The notes under the pieces are model-generated. The model was not told where the DNA came from. It did not search any database and worked only from the letters and a program-made list of their open reading frames with translations. Both the position numbers and the translations under genes were made by a program. This document shows, piece after piece, positions 1-8,323 of a stretch of DNA of 31,073 nt (position 1 is its first letter; the number at the start of each line of letters is the position of its first letter). The DNA is from a virus. The stretch is taken from IMG/VR virus record IMGVR_UViG_3300044675_002014, positions 1-31,073 of that record. One strand, 5' to 3'.

Positions 1-316
1 ATCTCACCACTCCAGCCGTGCTTAGGTTAGGTGCGGTAAGTTCCATTTTACCCGTTGCAATAACATCGGCACCGCTCTCCGTTTGGGTCACATAGTACCG
101 CCAAAAGCCAATTGTGCTTTCGTCAAAATTAGCCTCGGTAATTGCAAAGACGGAAACTCGCTCTTTATATTCGCTCGTATCCGTTAAGGTCAAGGTAACC
201 TCCTCCTTTGTCACCTCATGCTCGAAAAGAAAAATGTACACGTTGCTCGTGGTTTCTCTCTTGTCGGTTAGCGTGATATAAATGGAAGTATTTTCTCCTT
301 GTGGTATTGCTATCAT
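1..316 (-). CDS. Small phage structural protein (3' end at window edge)
   Basis: The reading frame opens with ATG at 316 and stays open for 105 codons to the edge of the window, so the C-terminus is missing or lies at the junction. The protein begins MIAIPQGENTSIYITLTDKR and is rich in beta-strand-forming residues, like small virion proteins that follow the tail-tube gene in Bacteroidota phages. It lies downstream of the tube-like gene and is separated from it by a strong terminator at 351-380, so it needs read-through or its own promoter; I see no clear promoter in 317-350. No catalytic motif is visible. An immunoglobulin-like or baseplate decoration role is possible, but this is inference only. 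Confidence 0.7.
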   Translation of the reverse strand, partial: MIAIPQGENTSIYITLTDKRETTSNVYIFLFEHEVTKEEVTLTLTDTSEYKERVSVFAITEANFDESTIGFWRYYVTQTESGADVIATGKMELTAPNLSTAGVVR

Positions 317-350
317 GACTATAAATACAAAAGTTCGTTTCGATGTACAC

Positions 351-380
351 AAAAAAAAACACCTCCACAATCGGAGGTGC
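351..380 (-). terminator. Intrinsic terminator after the tail-tube-like gene
   Basis: A perfect 7-bp stem (360-366 with 373-379, CACCTCC/GGAGGTG) and a 6-base loop are followed on the minus strand by nine consecutive T (complement of 351-359). This is a textbook rho-independent terminator for minus-strand transcripts, 28 bases after the stop of the 408-911 gene. Confidence 0.85.
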
Positions 381-407
381 TTTCACATCAAACCTATAAA
401 CCAAATA

Positions 408-911
408 TTAGTCTAGTGGAGGAGTTCCTGTGAACAATCCCGCCAATTCTTTTTCGTTACCCGTGAAGGTCAAGGTGTAGCCGTTACGATCACCGAAAGC
501 GGTACCCGTAGCAGACCCGCCACCCGTGATGTCAAGGCCATTTGAGAAGCCTAGAATCCATTGGGCTCCGTTGTTATCTTTAACGATTGCAACCAAGTTA
601 TTTTTCGCAAGCAAAAGGATTTCGTTGCGTGTATTTACTTGAAGTTTGTTTAGGATAATCTCAAGAGTTTGAGCGTAAAATACTGTTCCGTTTTGAACGT
701 TTGTATTCACTGCTTCCGCAAAGTTGGAGCTTTCTTTTACTAGGTCATATTTCCAAAAGTACTTTCCCGAGTCCATAGTGACGCCAGTATAAGTACCATT
801 TGTGCCTGTCCAAGAAGCAACATCTTCAACGGCTGCAAAGTATACTTCCTTCAAGCCACCGATTGAATCTTTGCAGTCAAGGGTATAATTTTGAGTAAGT
901 GCGCAAGCCAT
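408..911 (-). CDS. Probable major tail-tube protein
   Basis: This 167-residue protein begins MACALTQNYTLDCKDSIGG and ends in a glycine- and threonine-rich beta segment (about residues 130-160). Its length, its start and its place directly after the major capsid gene fit a widespread Bacteroidota phage virion protein, best interpreted as the tail tube. No enzyme motif is present. It is set off by an intrinsic terminator on each side (351-380 and 936-964), which suggests separately controlled, high-level expression as expected for a subunit present in many copies. The start ATG is the first in the frame. A head decoration protein is the main alternative; the tube assignment is inference from context. 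Confidence 0.75.
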   Translation of the reverse strand: MACALTQNYTLDCKDSIGGLKEVYFAAVEDVASWTGTNGTYTGVTMDSGKYFWKYDLVKESSNFAEAVNTNVQNGTVFYAQTLEIILNKLQVNTRNEILLLAKNNLVAIVKDNNGAQWILGFSNGLDITGGGSATGTAFGDRNGYTLTFTGNEKELAGLFTGTPPLD

Positions 912-935
912 AGTTTTTTATTTTTTAGAATGTGA

Positions 936-964
936 AAAAAGGGGAGAAGGCCACTCCTCTCCCC
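936..964 (-). terminator. Intrinsic terminator after the major capsid gene
   Basis: The stem pairs GGGGAG (941-946) with CTCCCC (959-964) and continues, past a bulged A at 947, with AGG (948-950) and CCT (956-958), leaving a 5-base loop. On the minus strand it is followed by six T (complement of 935-940). It lies just past the stop of the capsid gene at 974. Confidence 0.85.
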
Positions 965-973
965 CTAATTTAT

Positions 974-1930
974 TTATGGTGCAACGTACAACTTCCAGAA
1001 CACAACTTCGTCTGGGAATGCTACCTGAACACCCATTTTGAACTCTACTACGAAGCGCATCTCGTCTGCTTCCTTCGCATAGAACAATTCGAAACGATCT
1101 TGCTCGTTCAAAAGGTCGGTACCTAAGTAAAGGTTGCTCATGGAAAGACCGAACATTCTATCGGTTCCGTTCAAGCCGTTAACACCAATCAACTTCACGT
1201 TAGTACCTGGTACGATTAGCTCCATGTTAGCCGCGTCAACGGGGTAGTGGAAAAGGTTGTCATTTCTCAAAGCGATAACGTACTCTCTGAAGGTATCGTT
1301 ACCACAGAAGATAACCACGTCTGACTTGTCAAGCAAAGCAGCTGGAAGGGCGATGAATACATCATCAACCGCAGCGATAACGTTCGCAGATGTCAAAGTA
1401 GTCAACTGAGAAATGTTACCAAGGATAGGGTCACCCGCTCCGCCATAACCTAGCGCATTGATGATTGTACCGATACCCATGAACTTGTTCAATTGAGCGT
1501 TACCGCTTGCGGTGTCACCTTGCCAAATTGCAGTCTCAAGAGCCGCTCCGATTCTCTCAACTTTTTGTGCAGAGTACTCAGCACCATATGCCATGTAATC
1601 GTAAGTTGAACCCTCACGCAATGCCTTTTGAGTGTACTTTGCTTCGAAAGTCTTAGGGCAAATGCTCTCTTGGATTTTGATTTTACCAACTGTCAACGTG
1701 CGCTGAGTGATGGTAGTGGTTCCGCTTGAGTTGAAACCGCAAGTACCTCCCGCTTGGAATACCGCATCGGTAGTCATTACGTTGATAGTCTCAGCGGATT
1801 TGATACCCACTTGAACGTTTCCTTGCGCTTCGATCAAAGAAGCGGTTTTTGCTGAGAAGATAGCAGCAGAAGTCAACTGCAATTCGTTCTCTTTTACATA
1901 GTTAGCTAGTCCTGATAAATCTAGTGCCAT
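974..1930 (-). CDS. Major capsid protein (HK97-like fold predicted)
   Basis: This 318-residue protein lies after a scaffold-like gene and a prohead protease gene, the usual order for head assembly. The N-terminal 30 residues are helical, the middle holds a segment of E-loop/P-domain type, and the C-terminal part around residues 280-315 (ELFYAKEADEMRFVVEFKMG, then VAFPDEVVFW) is characteristic of capsid proteins in Bacteroidota phages. Length is normal for the HK97 fold. The start is an ATG 6 bases after the scaffold stop, and a strong terminator follows. There is no sign of a large cleaved N-terminal delta domain, which fits a separate scaffold gene next door. The HK97 fold is inferred from family and context, not shown by sequence alone. 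Confidence 0.88.
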   Translation of the reverse strand: MALDLSGLANYVKENELQLTSAAIFSAKTASLIEAQGNVQVGIKSAETINVMTTDAVFQAGGTCGFNSSGTTTITQRTLTVGKIKIQESICPKTFEAKYTQKALREGSTYDYMAYGAEYSAQKVERIGAALETAIWQGDTASGNAQLNKFMGIGTIINALGYGGAGDPILGNISQLTTLTSANVIAAVDDVFIALPAALLDKSDVVIFCGNDTFREYVIALRNDNLFHYPVDAANMELIVPGTNVKLIGVNGLNGTDRMFGLSMSNLYLGTDLLNEQDRFELFYAKEADEMRFVVEFKMGVQVAFPDEVVFWKLYVAP

Positions 1931-1936
1931 TGTTTT

Positions 1937-2527
1937 TTATTTTTTTAGTGATTGGAATGCTTTCTGAAGGCTATTATACCTTTCGTTTTTTTCTACTTTG
2001 ATTTGCTTTGCAAACTGATTAGGCGCAGTGATGGCCTTATCGCTTGGCTCCTTTGCAAGAGATTCGATTACTTGAGCGGATAGCTTAACGGCTTCCTTCA
2101 CATCTTCGGCTTTCTCTTCCATTGCTTTAACCTTGGCAGAAAGTTCTTCAACCTTCTTTTCAAGTGCCCCCATGACCTCTTCAAACTTGGCCATGACCTC
2201 ATCTTTCTTTGGCTCTTCCACCGCAACCTCAACCTCTGCGGCTTCGATTTCGATTTCCACCTTTGGTGCTTCGCCTTCTTTAACCTCGGCAATTTTACCC
2301 GCTTCGGTTACCACTACAATCTCGCCCGTAGTTAGTTGATGCTCGCCAACAGGTGCAGGGATTGCTTCGCCGTCCTCTCCGATAACGAAGATTTCGGAAG
2401 TCTCTAGGTCGTATGATACCTTAGTACCATCAACCAAGGCACCTTCAACCATAGCGAAGGCCGCCTTTGCTTCTTGCTCTGAAAATAGCAAGCTCTTAAT
2501 TTGTGTGAGTGCTTCTTTTGCGTTCAT
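1937..2527 (-). CDS. Scaffold-like capsid assembly protein
   Basis: The 196-residue product is highly charged. Residues about 85-150 are dominated by Glu, Lys, Ala and Val in a pattern typical of a long coiled coil, and a short beta-rich segment (residues about 25-75, with GEDGEAIPAPVGEHQLTTGE) precedes it. Acidic helical proteins lying between a prohead protease and a capsid gene are normally internal scaffolds removed by the protease. The C-terminal end is basic (KNERYNSLQKAFQSLKK), as in scaffolds that bind capsid subunits. It sits 20 bases after the protease stop and 6 bases before the capsid start, so the three are probably co-transcribed. The function is inferred from composition and place. 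Confidence 0.8.
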   Translation of the reverse strand: MNAKEALTQIKSLLFSEQEAKAAFAMVEGALVDGTKVSYDLETSEIFVIGEDGEAIPAPVGEHQLTTGEIVVVTEAGKIAEVKEGEAPKVEIEIEAAEVEVAVEEPKKDEVMAKFEEVMGALEKKVEELSAKVKAMEEKAEDVKEAVKLSAQVIESLAKEPSDKAITAPNQFAKQIKVEKNERYNSLQKAFQSLKK

Positions 2528-2547
2528 AATTGTAAGTATTTGATAAG

Positions 2548-3168
2548 TTATTTTTGTTCAATTTGAGAAAGGATTTTGAAGATAGCCGCCATCGTCTCCT
2601 CTTCCTTGGTCATCACCTCGCCCGTCTTTTCGTACTTGAATAAACCCTCCACCGAGAAGCCTTTAAACGTGCCATCCTTTACCTTCTTCCAAAGCCCCTC
2701 ATTTTCTACTTTGAAGGAACCGAACCAAGAGCCATTTGCAACGTCCTCAAAACCCTTCGGAGGATTCACTCCCCGCTCTCGGTCGATAATATACGATTCA
2801 AACATATACACCCCTTGCGCTGGCTTGCCGTGTTCGATGTTGACCTTTGCTTGGTACCCCTTCTTAAAAAACCGCTGCACGATTTTCTTGATTTGGTCTT
2901 TGGTGAACATCACATAATATTCGCCCTCCTCATCTCTTCGGTATATAGGCAAGTCGGCAATCATAAGCGGGCCAGAGACAATCTTTTGCTCCTCGTCTTG
3001 TACGGCAAAGATTAGCTTTGTTCCGCCTTCTTCTTGAGTATGCTCCGCAAAGGCAAGAAAGTTGCGCTGAATAGCAGGGCTTTCCACCAAGGCCACAAAG
3101 TCAACTTCCTCCTCCCCGTCAATATCATCGGAGATAAGCATTTTATATAATGGTATTTTTTCTTCCAT
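2548..3168 (-). CDS. Prohead protease, XkdF-like (S78-type)
   Basis: The 206-residue protein fits the XkdF-type putative phage serine proteases. Diagnostic segments are SGPLMIADLPIYRR (residues 65-78), KVNIEHGK (108-115) and GSWFGSFKV (146-154) followed by GTFKGFSVEGLF (166-177). His113 and Ser172 are the likely catalytic pair, by comparison with the family. The gene stands between the tape measure and the scaffold, where it would mature the procapsid by cutting the scaffold and possibly the capsid protein. Length is normal. It is separated by 11 bases from the preceding gene. The assignment to the family is fairly secure; the exact catalytic residues are inferred. Confidence 0.85.
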   Translation of the reverse strand: MEEKIPLYKMLISDDIDGEEEVDFVALVESPAIQRNFLAFAEHTQEEGGTKLIFAVQDEEQKIVSGPLMIADLPIYRRDEEGEYYVMFTKDQIKKIVQRFFKKGYQAKVNIEHGKPAQGVYMFESYIIDRERGVNPPKGFEDVANGSWFGSFKVENEGLWKKVKDGTFKGFSVEGLFKYEKTGEVMTKEEETMAAIFKILSQIEQK

Positions 3169-3179
3169 GTCTTTAAGTA

Positions 3180-5366
3180 TTAGAAACCCGCTCTTCGTTC
3201 AATATCCGCAACCCGCTTTTGGGTGCTTGTCACTTCGCTCTCGACAACATAAGCTTTGAGTGGTGGTTGGTTTGACATCATGGTACCCAAAGCCGTCACG
3301 GGGCTACTTCCCAAAGTGGGAACCGCTGGCATCGTTGAAGGTGCAGCCGTGGCCATTGAAGGTGCGGATGCTCCACCCCCTCCACCTGGTACCTTCACCG
3401 CCAATATATTTCTAACCGCAGCAAAGCCCGTGGCAGCAGCCATTGCAACCGCTGGAATCGCAGCGGGGTAGCCCAATTTTACACCCGCAGAGATACCTTG
3501 GAAAGTGTTAATCGTTGCGCTCGCAACTCCCAAAGCCTTGCCCGCCTTCGTGTCCTTACCTAATAAATCCGCCGCCACATTTAGAGACTGAGAAACGGAT
3601 TGGAGTAAGGCACTTTTTGCATCGGCTTCCTTTTGTGCCAAATCAATTCTCGCTTGGGTATTCTCTGCAACTTGCTCGTTATACTTTTTCTCGTCAATGT
3701 CACCCTTAAGAAATAGCTCCTTTGTAAGTGCATCCTTTTTATCTAATAAATCCTTTTCCATTTGCAAACTGATATCCGCCTTTTCAATCTCTTTGTCAAG
3801 TGCCTCGAGTTCCTTCTCCGCCTCGGCCTCATTAATGCCTTGTTGCAAAAGGTCTAGCTCTTGCTTGTTCCTAATAAGTAGCTGAGATTTTAAAGCAAGC
3901 CTTTGGTCTTCCTCCAAGGTGGTATCGGCCGCCAAATCCGCAAGCCTTTGGTTTTGCTCAACAAGTAACTCCGCCCTCGCTCTTTCGTTCTCGTCCTTGA
4001 TGCCCGCCAACCTTGTCTCGGTTATGATTTCATTTAACCGCTCTTGGAATGCCGCATCTTTTGCCGCCTTCTCATCGTTATATTTCTTATCCAAATCCGC
4101 AAGGGCTCTTCTCCTTACCTCCTCCAAAGACCCATCGCTTTTAATACCCGCCTCTTTCAATTTCTTGCTTTGCTCTTGGAAGGTTGCCTCGATTGCGGCC
4201 GCCTCTTGCTCTCTCTCGGTAAGCAAGGAGTTTTGAGCATCTTGCAAAATCTTTTGAGCTTCCAACTTTTGAGCGTTTACCTTCTCTTGTTGCGCCTTTG
4301 CTTTCTCCGCTCCCGCCTTGGCTTCGCTCGCTTTCTTTTCCTCCGCCGCCTTGGCATCATCGGCTTGCTTTTTATCGAATTCGGCTTGGTCAACCAATTG
4401 CTGATTTTTTAGGTCACGGAATTGCTTTGCCTCTTCATCGGTTAAGGTGCCTTTGGTTTTTAAGTTAGCACGCAAGAGGTTCAACTCGTTGTTGCTTTGT
4501 TGCTTCTTGAGTTCAAAGATTTCTTTCTCCTTACCACCTTGAGCGGTTAGCAAGTTAATCCTTGCCGTGATGTCCTCATTGCTTCGGCTTGTTGTCTTTG
4601 CCAACTTCTCAAGCTCTCTATTTGCTTGGCTTGTAACGCCTACGAAGTCGGTCACCTTTGTAACTAGGTTGCCAAAGAAGGAGGCTAATTGACCAAGTCC
4701 TGGAAGGAAGTTTAATACAACTGTCTTAATTTTATCAAAGTTTTGCACCAAGGCAATCAATCCAATAATCAAAGCGGGAATACCCAAACCAATCAAAGCA
4801 CCACGCAAGACCTTCAAAGATATTGCCGCCGCTTTGCTTGCCATCGATGAGGCATTTGTGGCCGCCGCTTGACCTTTGTTGGCTACGGCATTTGCGGTTG
4901 TCGCTGCGGTATCCGCTCCCGTTGCTGCGGTCTTTTGTGCGGTGGTTGTTATTAACCCTTTAAAGGATGCCTTTAATTGATCCGTAACCTTTCCCAAATC
5001 AGATAATTGAGAAAGACCTTGAGACAAGGCCATCGCTGATTGTACCTTTAGCAAAGCCTTTTGTACGTCCTCACTCTCGGCACCGAATAATCCCATCGCA
5101 CCTTGTACGGCACCGACCGCTCCCGCCGCCGTACTTGCCGCCGTGGTTAATGCTTGGAACCTTTTCCCTGGGTCAAATAAACCAGCTTGCTCGTTGGCAT
5201 CTTCAATACTATCACGGATTCCCGCTACCTTTTTAGCAGCGTTTACCGCTTCGGTGCTTAGTTCGCCAAAGGTTTGACGGGCGTTTTGTAGTTCGAGCGT
5301 GGCTTCCCTTAATTGTTTCTTTAAGGGTTTGACGTCCGCATCGAGTATGATAGTATTTTCAGCCAT
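3180..5366 (-). CDS. Tail tape measure protein
   Basis: The 728-residue protein is Ala-, Lys- and Gln-rich, with extended coiled-coil stretches (about residues 330-600), a hydrophobic segment near 190-215 (LIGLGIPALIIGLIALV) and a Gly/Pro/Ser-rich tail near 670-710. These are hallmarks of tape measures, which set tail length and help DNA entry. By the usual rule of about 0.15 nm per residue, it would give a tail near 110 nm. Its place is unusual: it follows the tail fibre and precedes the protease/scaffold/capsid block, instead of following the tail-tube and chaperone genes. A weak hairpin (5388-5408) lies just upstream of the start. Confidence 0.85.
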   Translation of the reverse strand: MAENTIILDADVKPLKKQLREATLELQNARQTFGELSTEAVNAAKKVAGIRDSIEDANEQAGLFDPGKRFQALTTAASTAAGAVGAVQGAMGLFGAESEDVQKALLKVQSAMALSQGLSQLSDLGKVTDQLKASFKGLITTTAQKTAATGADTAATTANAVANKGQAAATNASSMASKAAAISLKVLRGALIGLGIPALIIGLIALVQNFDKIKTVVLNFLPGLGQLASFFGNLVTKVTDFVGVTSQANRELEKLAKTTSRSNEDITARINLLTAQGGKEKEIFELKKQQSNNELNLLRANLKTKGTLTDEEAKQFRDLKNQQLVDQAEFDKKQADDAKAAEEKKASEAKAGAEKAKAQQEKVNAQKLEAQKILQDAQNSLLTEREQEAAAIEATFQEQSKKLKEAGIKSDGSLEEVRRRALADLDKKYNDEKAAKDAAFQERLNEIITETRLAGIKDENERARAELLVEQNQRLADLAADTTLEEDQRLALKSQLLIRNKQELDLLQQGINEAEAEKELEALDKEIEKADISLQMEKDLLDKKDALTKELFLKGDIDEKKYNEQVAENTQARIDLAQKEADAKSALLQSVSQSLNVAADLLGKDTKAGKALGVASATINTFQGISAGVKLGYPAAIPAVAMAAATGFAAVRNILAVKVPGGGGGASAPSMATAAPSTMPAVPTLGSSPVTALGTMMSNQPPLKAYVVESEVTSTQKRVADIERRAGF

Positions 5367-5387
5367 TGGTGTAAGTTTTAAAATTTA

Positions 5388-5408
5388 GGGGAATCGATTT
5401 GATTCCCC
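5388..5408 (-). terminator. Hairpin between the 47-residue gene and the tape measure
   Basis: A perfect 8-bp stem (GGGGAATC, 5388-5395, with GATTCCCC, 5401-5408) has a 5-base loop. On the minus strand it is followed by AT-rich sequence but not by a clean T run, so termination would be partial. It may instead protect or partition the mRNA upstream of the tape measure gene. Confidence 0.45.
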
Positions 5409-5415
5409 ATTTGTA

Positions 5416-5559
5416 CTATTCTTTTTCTGCTTCCTTCGGGTTCTGCTCCTGCACTTGTTGCGCTAGGAATTGGATGAAGGACATCCCGTACTTGGTGGGC
5501 AGTTCATTTGCCCATGCCTCAAGGGCTTTGATTTGGTCTTCGTTTAAAGTTACTTTCAT
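5416..5559 (-). CDS. Small hypothetical protein, coupled to tail fibre gene
   Basis: A 47-codon frame starts at an ATG that overlaps the TGA stop of the tail fibre gene (ATGA, 5556-5559), the same coupling used across this genome. The product begins MKVTLNEDQIKALEAWANEL and is mostly helical with an acidic, Gln/Glu-rich C-terminus. I do not recognise it. The position between fibre and tape measure suggests a small tail assembly factor, but there is no direct evidence. Confidence 0.65.
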   Translation of the reverse strand: MKVTLNEDQIKALEAWANELPTKYGMSFIQFLAQQVQEQNPKEAEKE

Positions 5560-8318
5560 TGCATTTGGTTTTTAAGTGAATCGATTTGTTCGGTTAGTGA
5601 TTTGATTTGCTCCTGCTGTTCTTGTATTGCTTTGATAAGGATAGGTACTATTTTGGAATAGTCAACGGCTTGCATTTTGTCATTTCCGTTTTCGTCAACT
5701 TCGTCTTTTTCTCCCGTTACAGCATAAGGCAAAACCTCCGCAAGTTCGTGAGCGAGTACGCCATCCATTCGGCTTTCGCTTGACTTCCATTTGTAGTCAT
5801 ATACCTTGATAGCCTGAACCTTTTCAAGTCCTTTAATTTCTTGTAGGTCTTCTTTTAGTCGATAATCAGAAGTTGCGTTGTAGAAAGTTGCTGAACCATT
5901 TGTAAAAATAGAACCCACAACCCCGTTTCCGTTTGAAAATACAAAGTGACCTTCGCTACCAGTTCCCGTTCTTTTTGATTGTAAGGTATAAGACGTTGTA
6001 CTATATAAACCTAATTTTTCCCCAAAATCAAATGAAGCAGTATTTATTCCTACCTGCCCCCCCGAAGTGATGCGCATTCGTTCGGTTTGACTACCAATAC
6101 TTGCGTTTGATGATGAAAAAACAATGCCATCAAAACCGCCTATATTAGTAAAGTTGCCTGCCGTTGAAACACTATTTGCATCACCTCTCCAAATACCATT
6201 GGATGAATCCCCTAATTCAAAAACACCTGAAGCAGCACCTGTTCCCGAAGTACTTGTATTTGAACTTCTAACCCTGCCAAATGTATGCAAAGGAGTACTT
6301 GGCGAAGCAGTGCCGATGCCTACGTTTGATTGAAAATAATTTACGGAAGAAAAGAAGTGCAAAGGAGTTGCTACCGATAAATTTCTTGCCTGTAAATAAG
6401 TTGCCCCATTTGTAGTTCCTTCAGTTGAAATATATAATCTTCCATTACCTGAAGTACCTCCCATTGTTGCTATTCCTGCCACATCAAACTTCCATCCGCT
6501 TTCAGGCGAAGCAGTGCCGATGCCTACGTTGCCGTCACCTCTAAGCACTAGTTGGTTATTGTTGTAACTTCCAATTGTGCCATTTCCTGCCTCAAGTGCA
6601 AGAAGGTTGCCCGTAGCACTTGCGCTATTTGATGACCTTATTCTGTTTGCTTGTGTGTTTGGAAAACCTGCGTTACCGAATAAAATTGCATTCCCAAGAG
6701 TGCCGTCAATGCCTCCCCCGTTTGCGGTAATTACACCCGTAGCCGTAACGCTACTGCTGAAGGTCGCTGCTCCTGTGGAGGCGATTTCTAAACTTGGTGT
6801 AGATGCAGCATTTACTTCAAATTTTATTCCCCTTCCAGTTGTTGCATGAATATAAATTCCATCAGTAGAATCTCTTGCTGCAAATATCTTATTAGAAGAA
6901 TTTGACCTACCGCCAAAACCTAAAGCCATGTAAGGTAGAGAATAAGTAGCATCTAAACCTATTGAAATATCTCCATTTCTTGCAGATACTTCTGTGGTAA
7001 AACTAGCACTAGTCCCGTTCAAAGCACCTGTTAATGTACCACCTGTCAAAGGAAGGTAAGCTGCAAGGTTTGAAGTTAAGGCGATAGTGCCTGAAGCGTT
7101 AGGAAGATTCCAACTCCTTGCCCCCGCTGGGAAAACAAATGAAGAGTAGTAAATCGTGCCCGAAATAGTCGCACCAATTTCAAGGGCGTTAGGGCTATAA
7201 GAAGAAACTACCAAACCCGTCAAAGCACCAGATTTTAAAACTATGCTTCCGTTAATATTTGTATTTGTAGCCGTGAAAGTCTTTTCCCCCGTGATGGTTT
7301 GCGTGGTGTCTAAAGTAACATAGTTCCCCGCTGCTTGCTTGTTATTGAATGTAGTCCAATCAGCCGAACTCAAAGCACCTCTATTCGTTGCGCTTGCAGT
7401 TGGAAGGTTGAAGGTGTGAGTGCTGCCCGTGCTGCTTATACCGAAGTCCGTGCCACTTGTTCCCGTGGTGAAGTTCTGCACTTGAGCAGTCAAGCCATTC
7501 AAAGCCGTTAAGCCCGTGGTGAAGGTGGTGATGATTTGGCAAAGGGTAGCGTTTTCAGTATGCAAGGTAATCGTGCGACCCGCATGGGCTACATAGTACC
7601 GAAGCGCAAGCCTATCCGTTAAGGTTAGCGTGGTAGTGGGTACCGCTAAAGTAGAAAAGTATGGGGTAGTGGTAGTGCCAAATGCAATGAGTTCGGGAGT
7701 TCCCGAGTTAGATGCAATTAGCGTAGCCGTTCCACCCGAGTTTACCTTGTATAATTCAACGTAAAAGGTAGGGGTTCCGCCTCCACTTGAGGCTTGGAAG
7801 TATGTTTCAAAGTTCCAATTTCCAGAGGGTATTTCTAGCAAAGCGGGGTCTCCAGCATCGGTGATAAAAGAGGCGATATACCCATCCGCATTGATTGTGA
7901 AGTCAGTACCCGTTCCTAAAATAGGGGTCTTATTCATTTCGACATAAGCAATCCCCCCTATAGTTCCTTGAGATACCGATCCGTTGAGGTAATAATTAAC
8001 TGAGGAACCACCGCCGCCTCCGCCTTGAGGGAAGTCCGCCAAAGAGCCATCGCCTCGGATGTATTGGGAGACAGTTCCCGCACCCGTTACCGATATATTC
8101 CCGCTCGTTGTCACGGGGCTATTGCTTACCACAAAGGCCGAAGGCATTGTCAAACCTACCGAGGTAACCCCTAAATCGAGGTTGCCTTGCATGAAGGTTT
8201 GAATGCTTGAAATCGTTGCCTTGTTTGTGGTGCTTGCGCCACTTACCACGATTGGTACCACATCATTGTTCTCAATGGTACCTCTATCAACTAGTTGACT
8301 AATCCTCTTATCTGCCAT
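5556..8318 (-). CDS. Tail fibre/spike with C-terminal S74 chaperone domain
   Basis: The 920-residue protein starts with a short virion-attachment-like segment (MADKRISQLVDRG). It continues with a long Gly/Ser/Thr/Asn-rich beta-repeat shaft, including copies of a motif like GNVGIGTASPE (several near residues 590-690), typical of trimeric fibres. Residues about 816-920 form an intramolecular chaperone of peptidase S74 type: SDYRLKEDLQEI with candidate nucleophile Ser817, then DGVLAHELAEVLP and a terminal coiled coil (EQQEQIKSLTEQIDSLKNQM). Such domains guide trimer folding and then cut themselves off. The protein is probably the receptor-binding fibre. It follows a large baseplate-like gene by 5 bases. 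Confidence 0.9.
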   Translation of the reverse strand: MADKRISQLVDRGTIENNDVVPIVVSGASTTNKATISSIQTFMQGNLDLGVTSVGLTMPSAFVVSNSPVTTSGNISVTGAGTVSQYIRGDGSLADFPQGGGGGGSSVNYYLNGSVSQGTIGGIAYVEMNKTPILGTGTDFTINADGYIASFITDAGDPALLEIPSGNWNFETYFQASSGGGTPTFYVELYKVNSGGTATLIASNSGTPELIAFGTTTTPYFSTLAVPTTTLTLTDRLALRYYVAHAGRTITLHTENATLCQIITTFTTGLTALNGLTAQVQNFTTGTSGTDFGISSTGSTHTFNLPTASATNRGALSSADWTTFNNKQAAGNYVTLDTTQTITGEKTFTATNTNINGSIVLKSGALTGLVVSSYSPNALEIGATISGTIYYSSFVFPAGARSWNLPNASGTIALTSNLAAYLPLTGGTLTGALNGTSASFTTEVSARNGDISIGLDATYSLPYMALGFGGRSNSSNKIFAARDSTDGIYIHATTGRGIKFEVNAASTPSLEIASTGAATFSSSVTATGVITANGGGIDGTLGNAILFGNAGFPNTQANRIRSSNSASATGNLLALEAGNGTIGSYNNNQLVLRGDGNVGIGTASPESGWKFDVAGIATMGGTSGNGRLYISTEGTTNGATYLQARNLSVATPLHFFSSVNYFQSNVGIGTASPSTPLHTFGRVRSSNTSTSGTGAASGVFELGDSSNGIWRGDANSVSTAGNFTNIGGFDGIVFSSSNASIGSQTERMRITSGGQVGINTASFDFGEKLGLYSTTSYTLQSKRTGTGSEGHFVFSNGNGVVGSIFTNGSATFYNATSDYRLKEDLQEIKGLEKVQAIKVYDYKWKSSESRMDGVLAHELAEVLPYAVTGEKDEVDENGNDKMQAVDYSKIVPILIKAIQEQQEQIKSLTEQIDSLKNQMQ

Positions 8319-8323
8319 AATCC

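Noticed and set aside
1489-1689. 66-codon minus-strand frame within the capsid gene
   Set aside because: It lies in another frame of a highly supported gene, without start/stop coupling; composition is that of an out-of-frame read.
3256-4412. Several plus-strand open frames of 60-120 codons opposite the tape measure gene
   Set aside because: They are low-complexity mirror images of the Ala/Lys/Gln-rich coding strand, have no promoter and resemble no protein; they are shadows.
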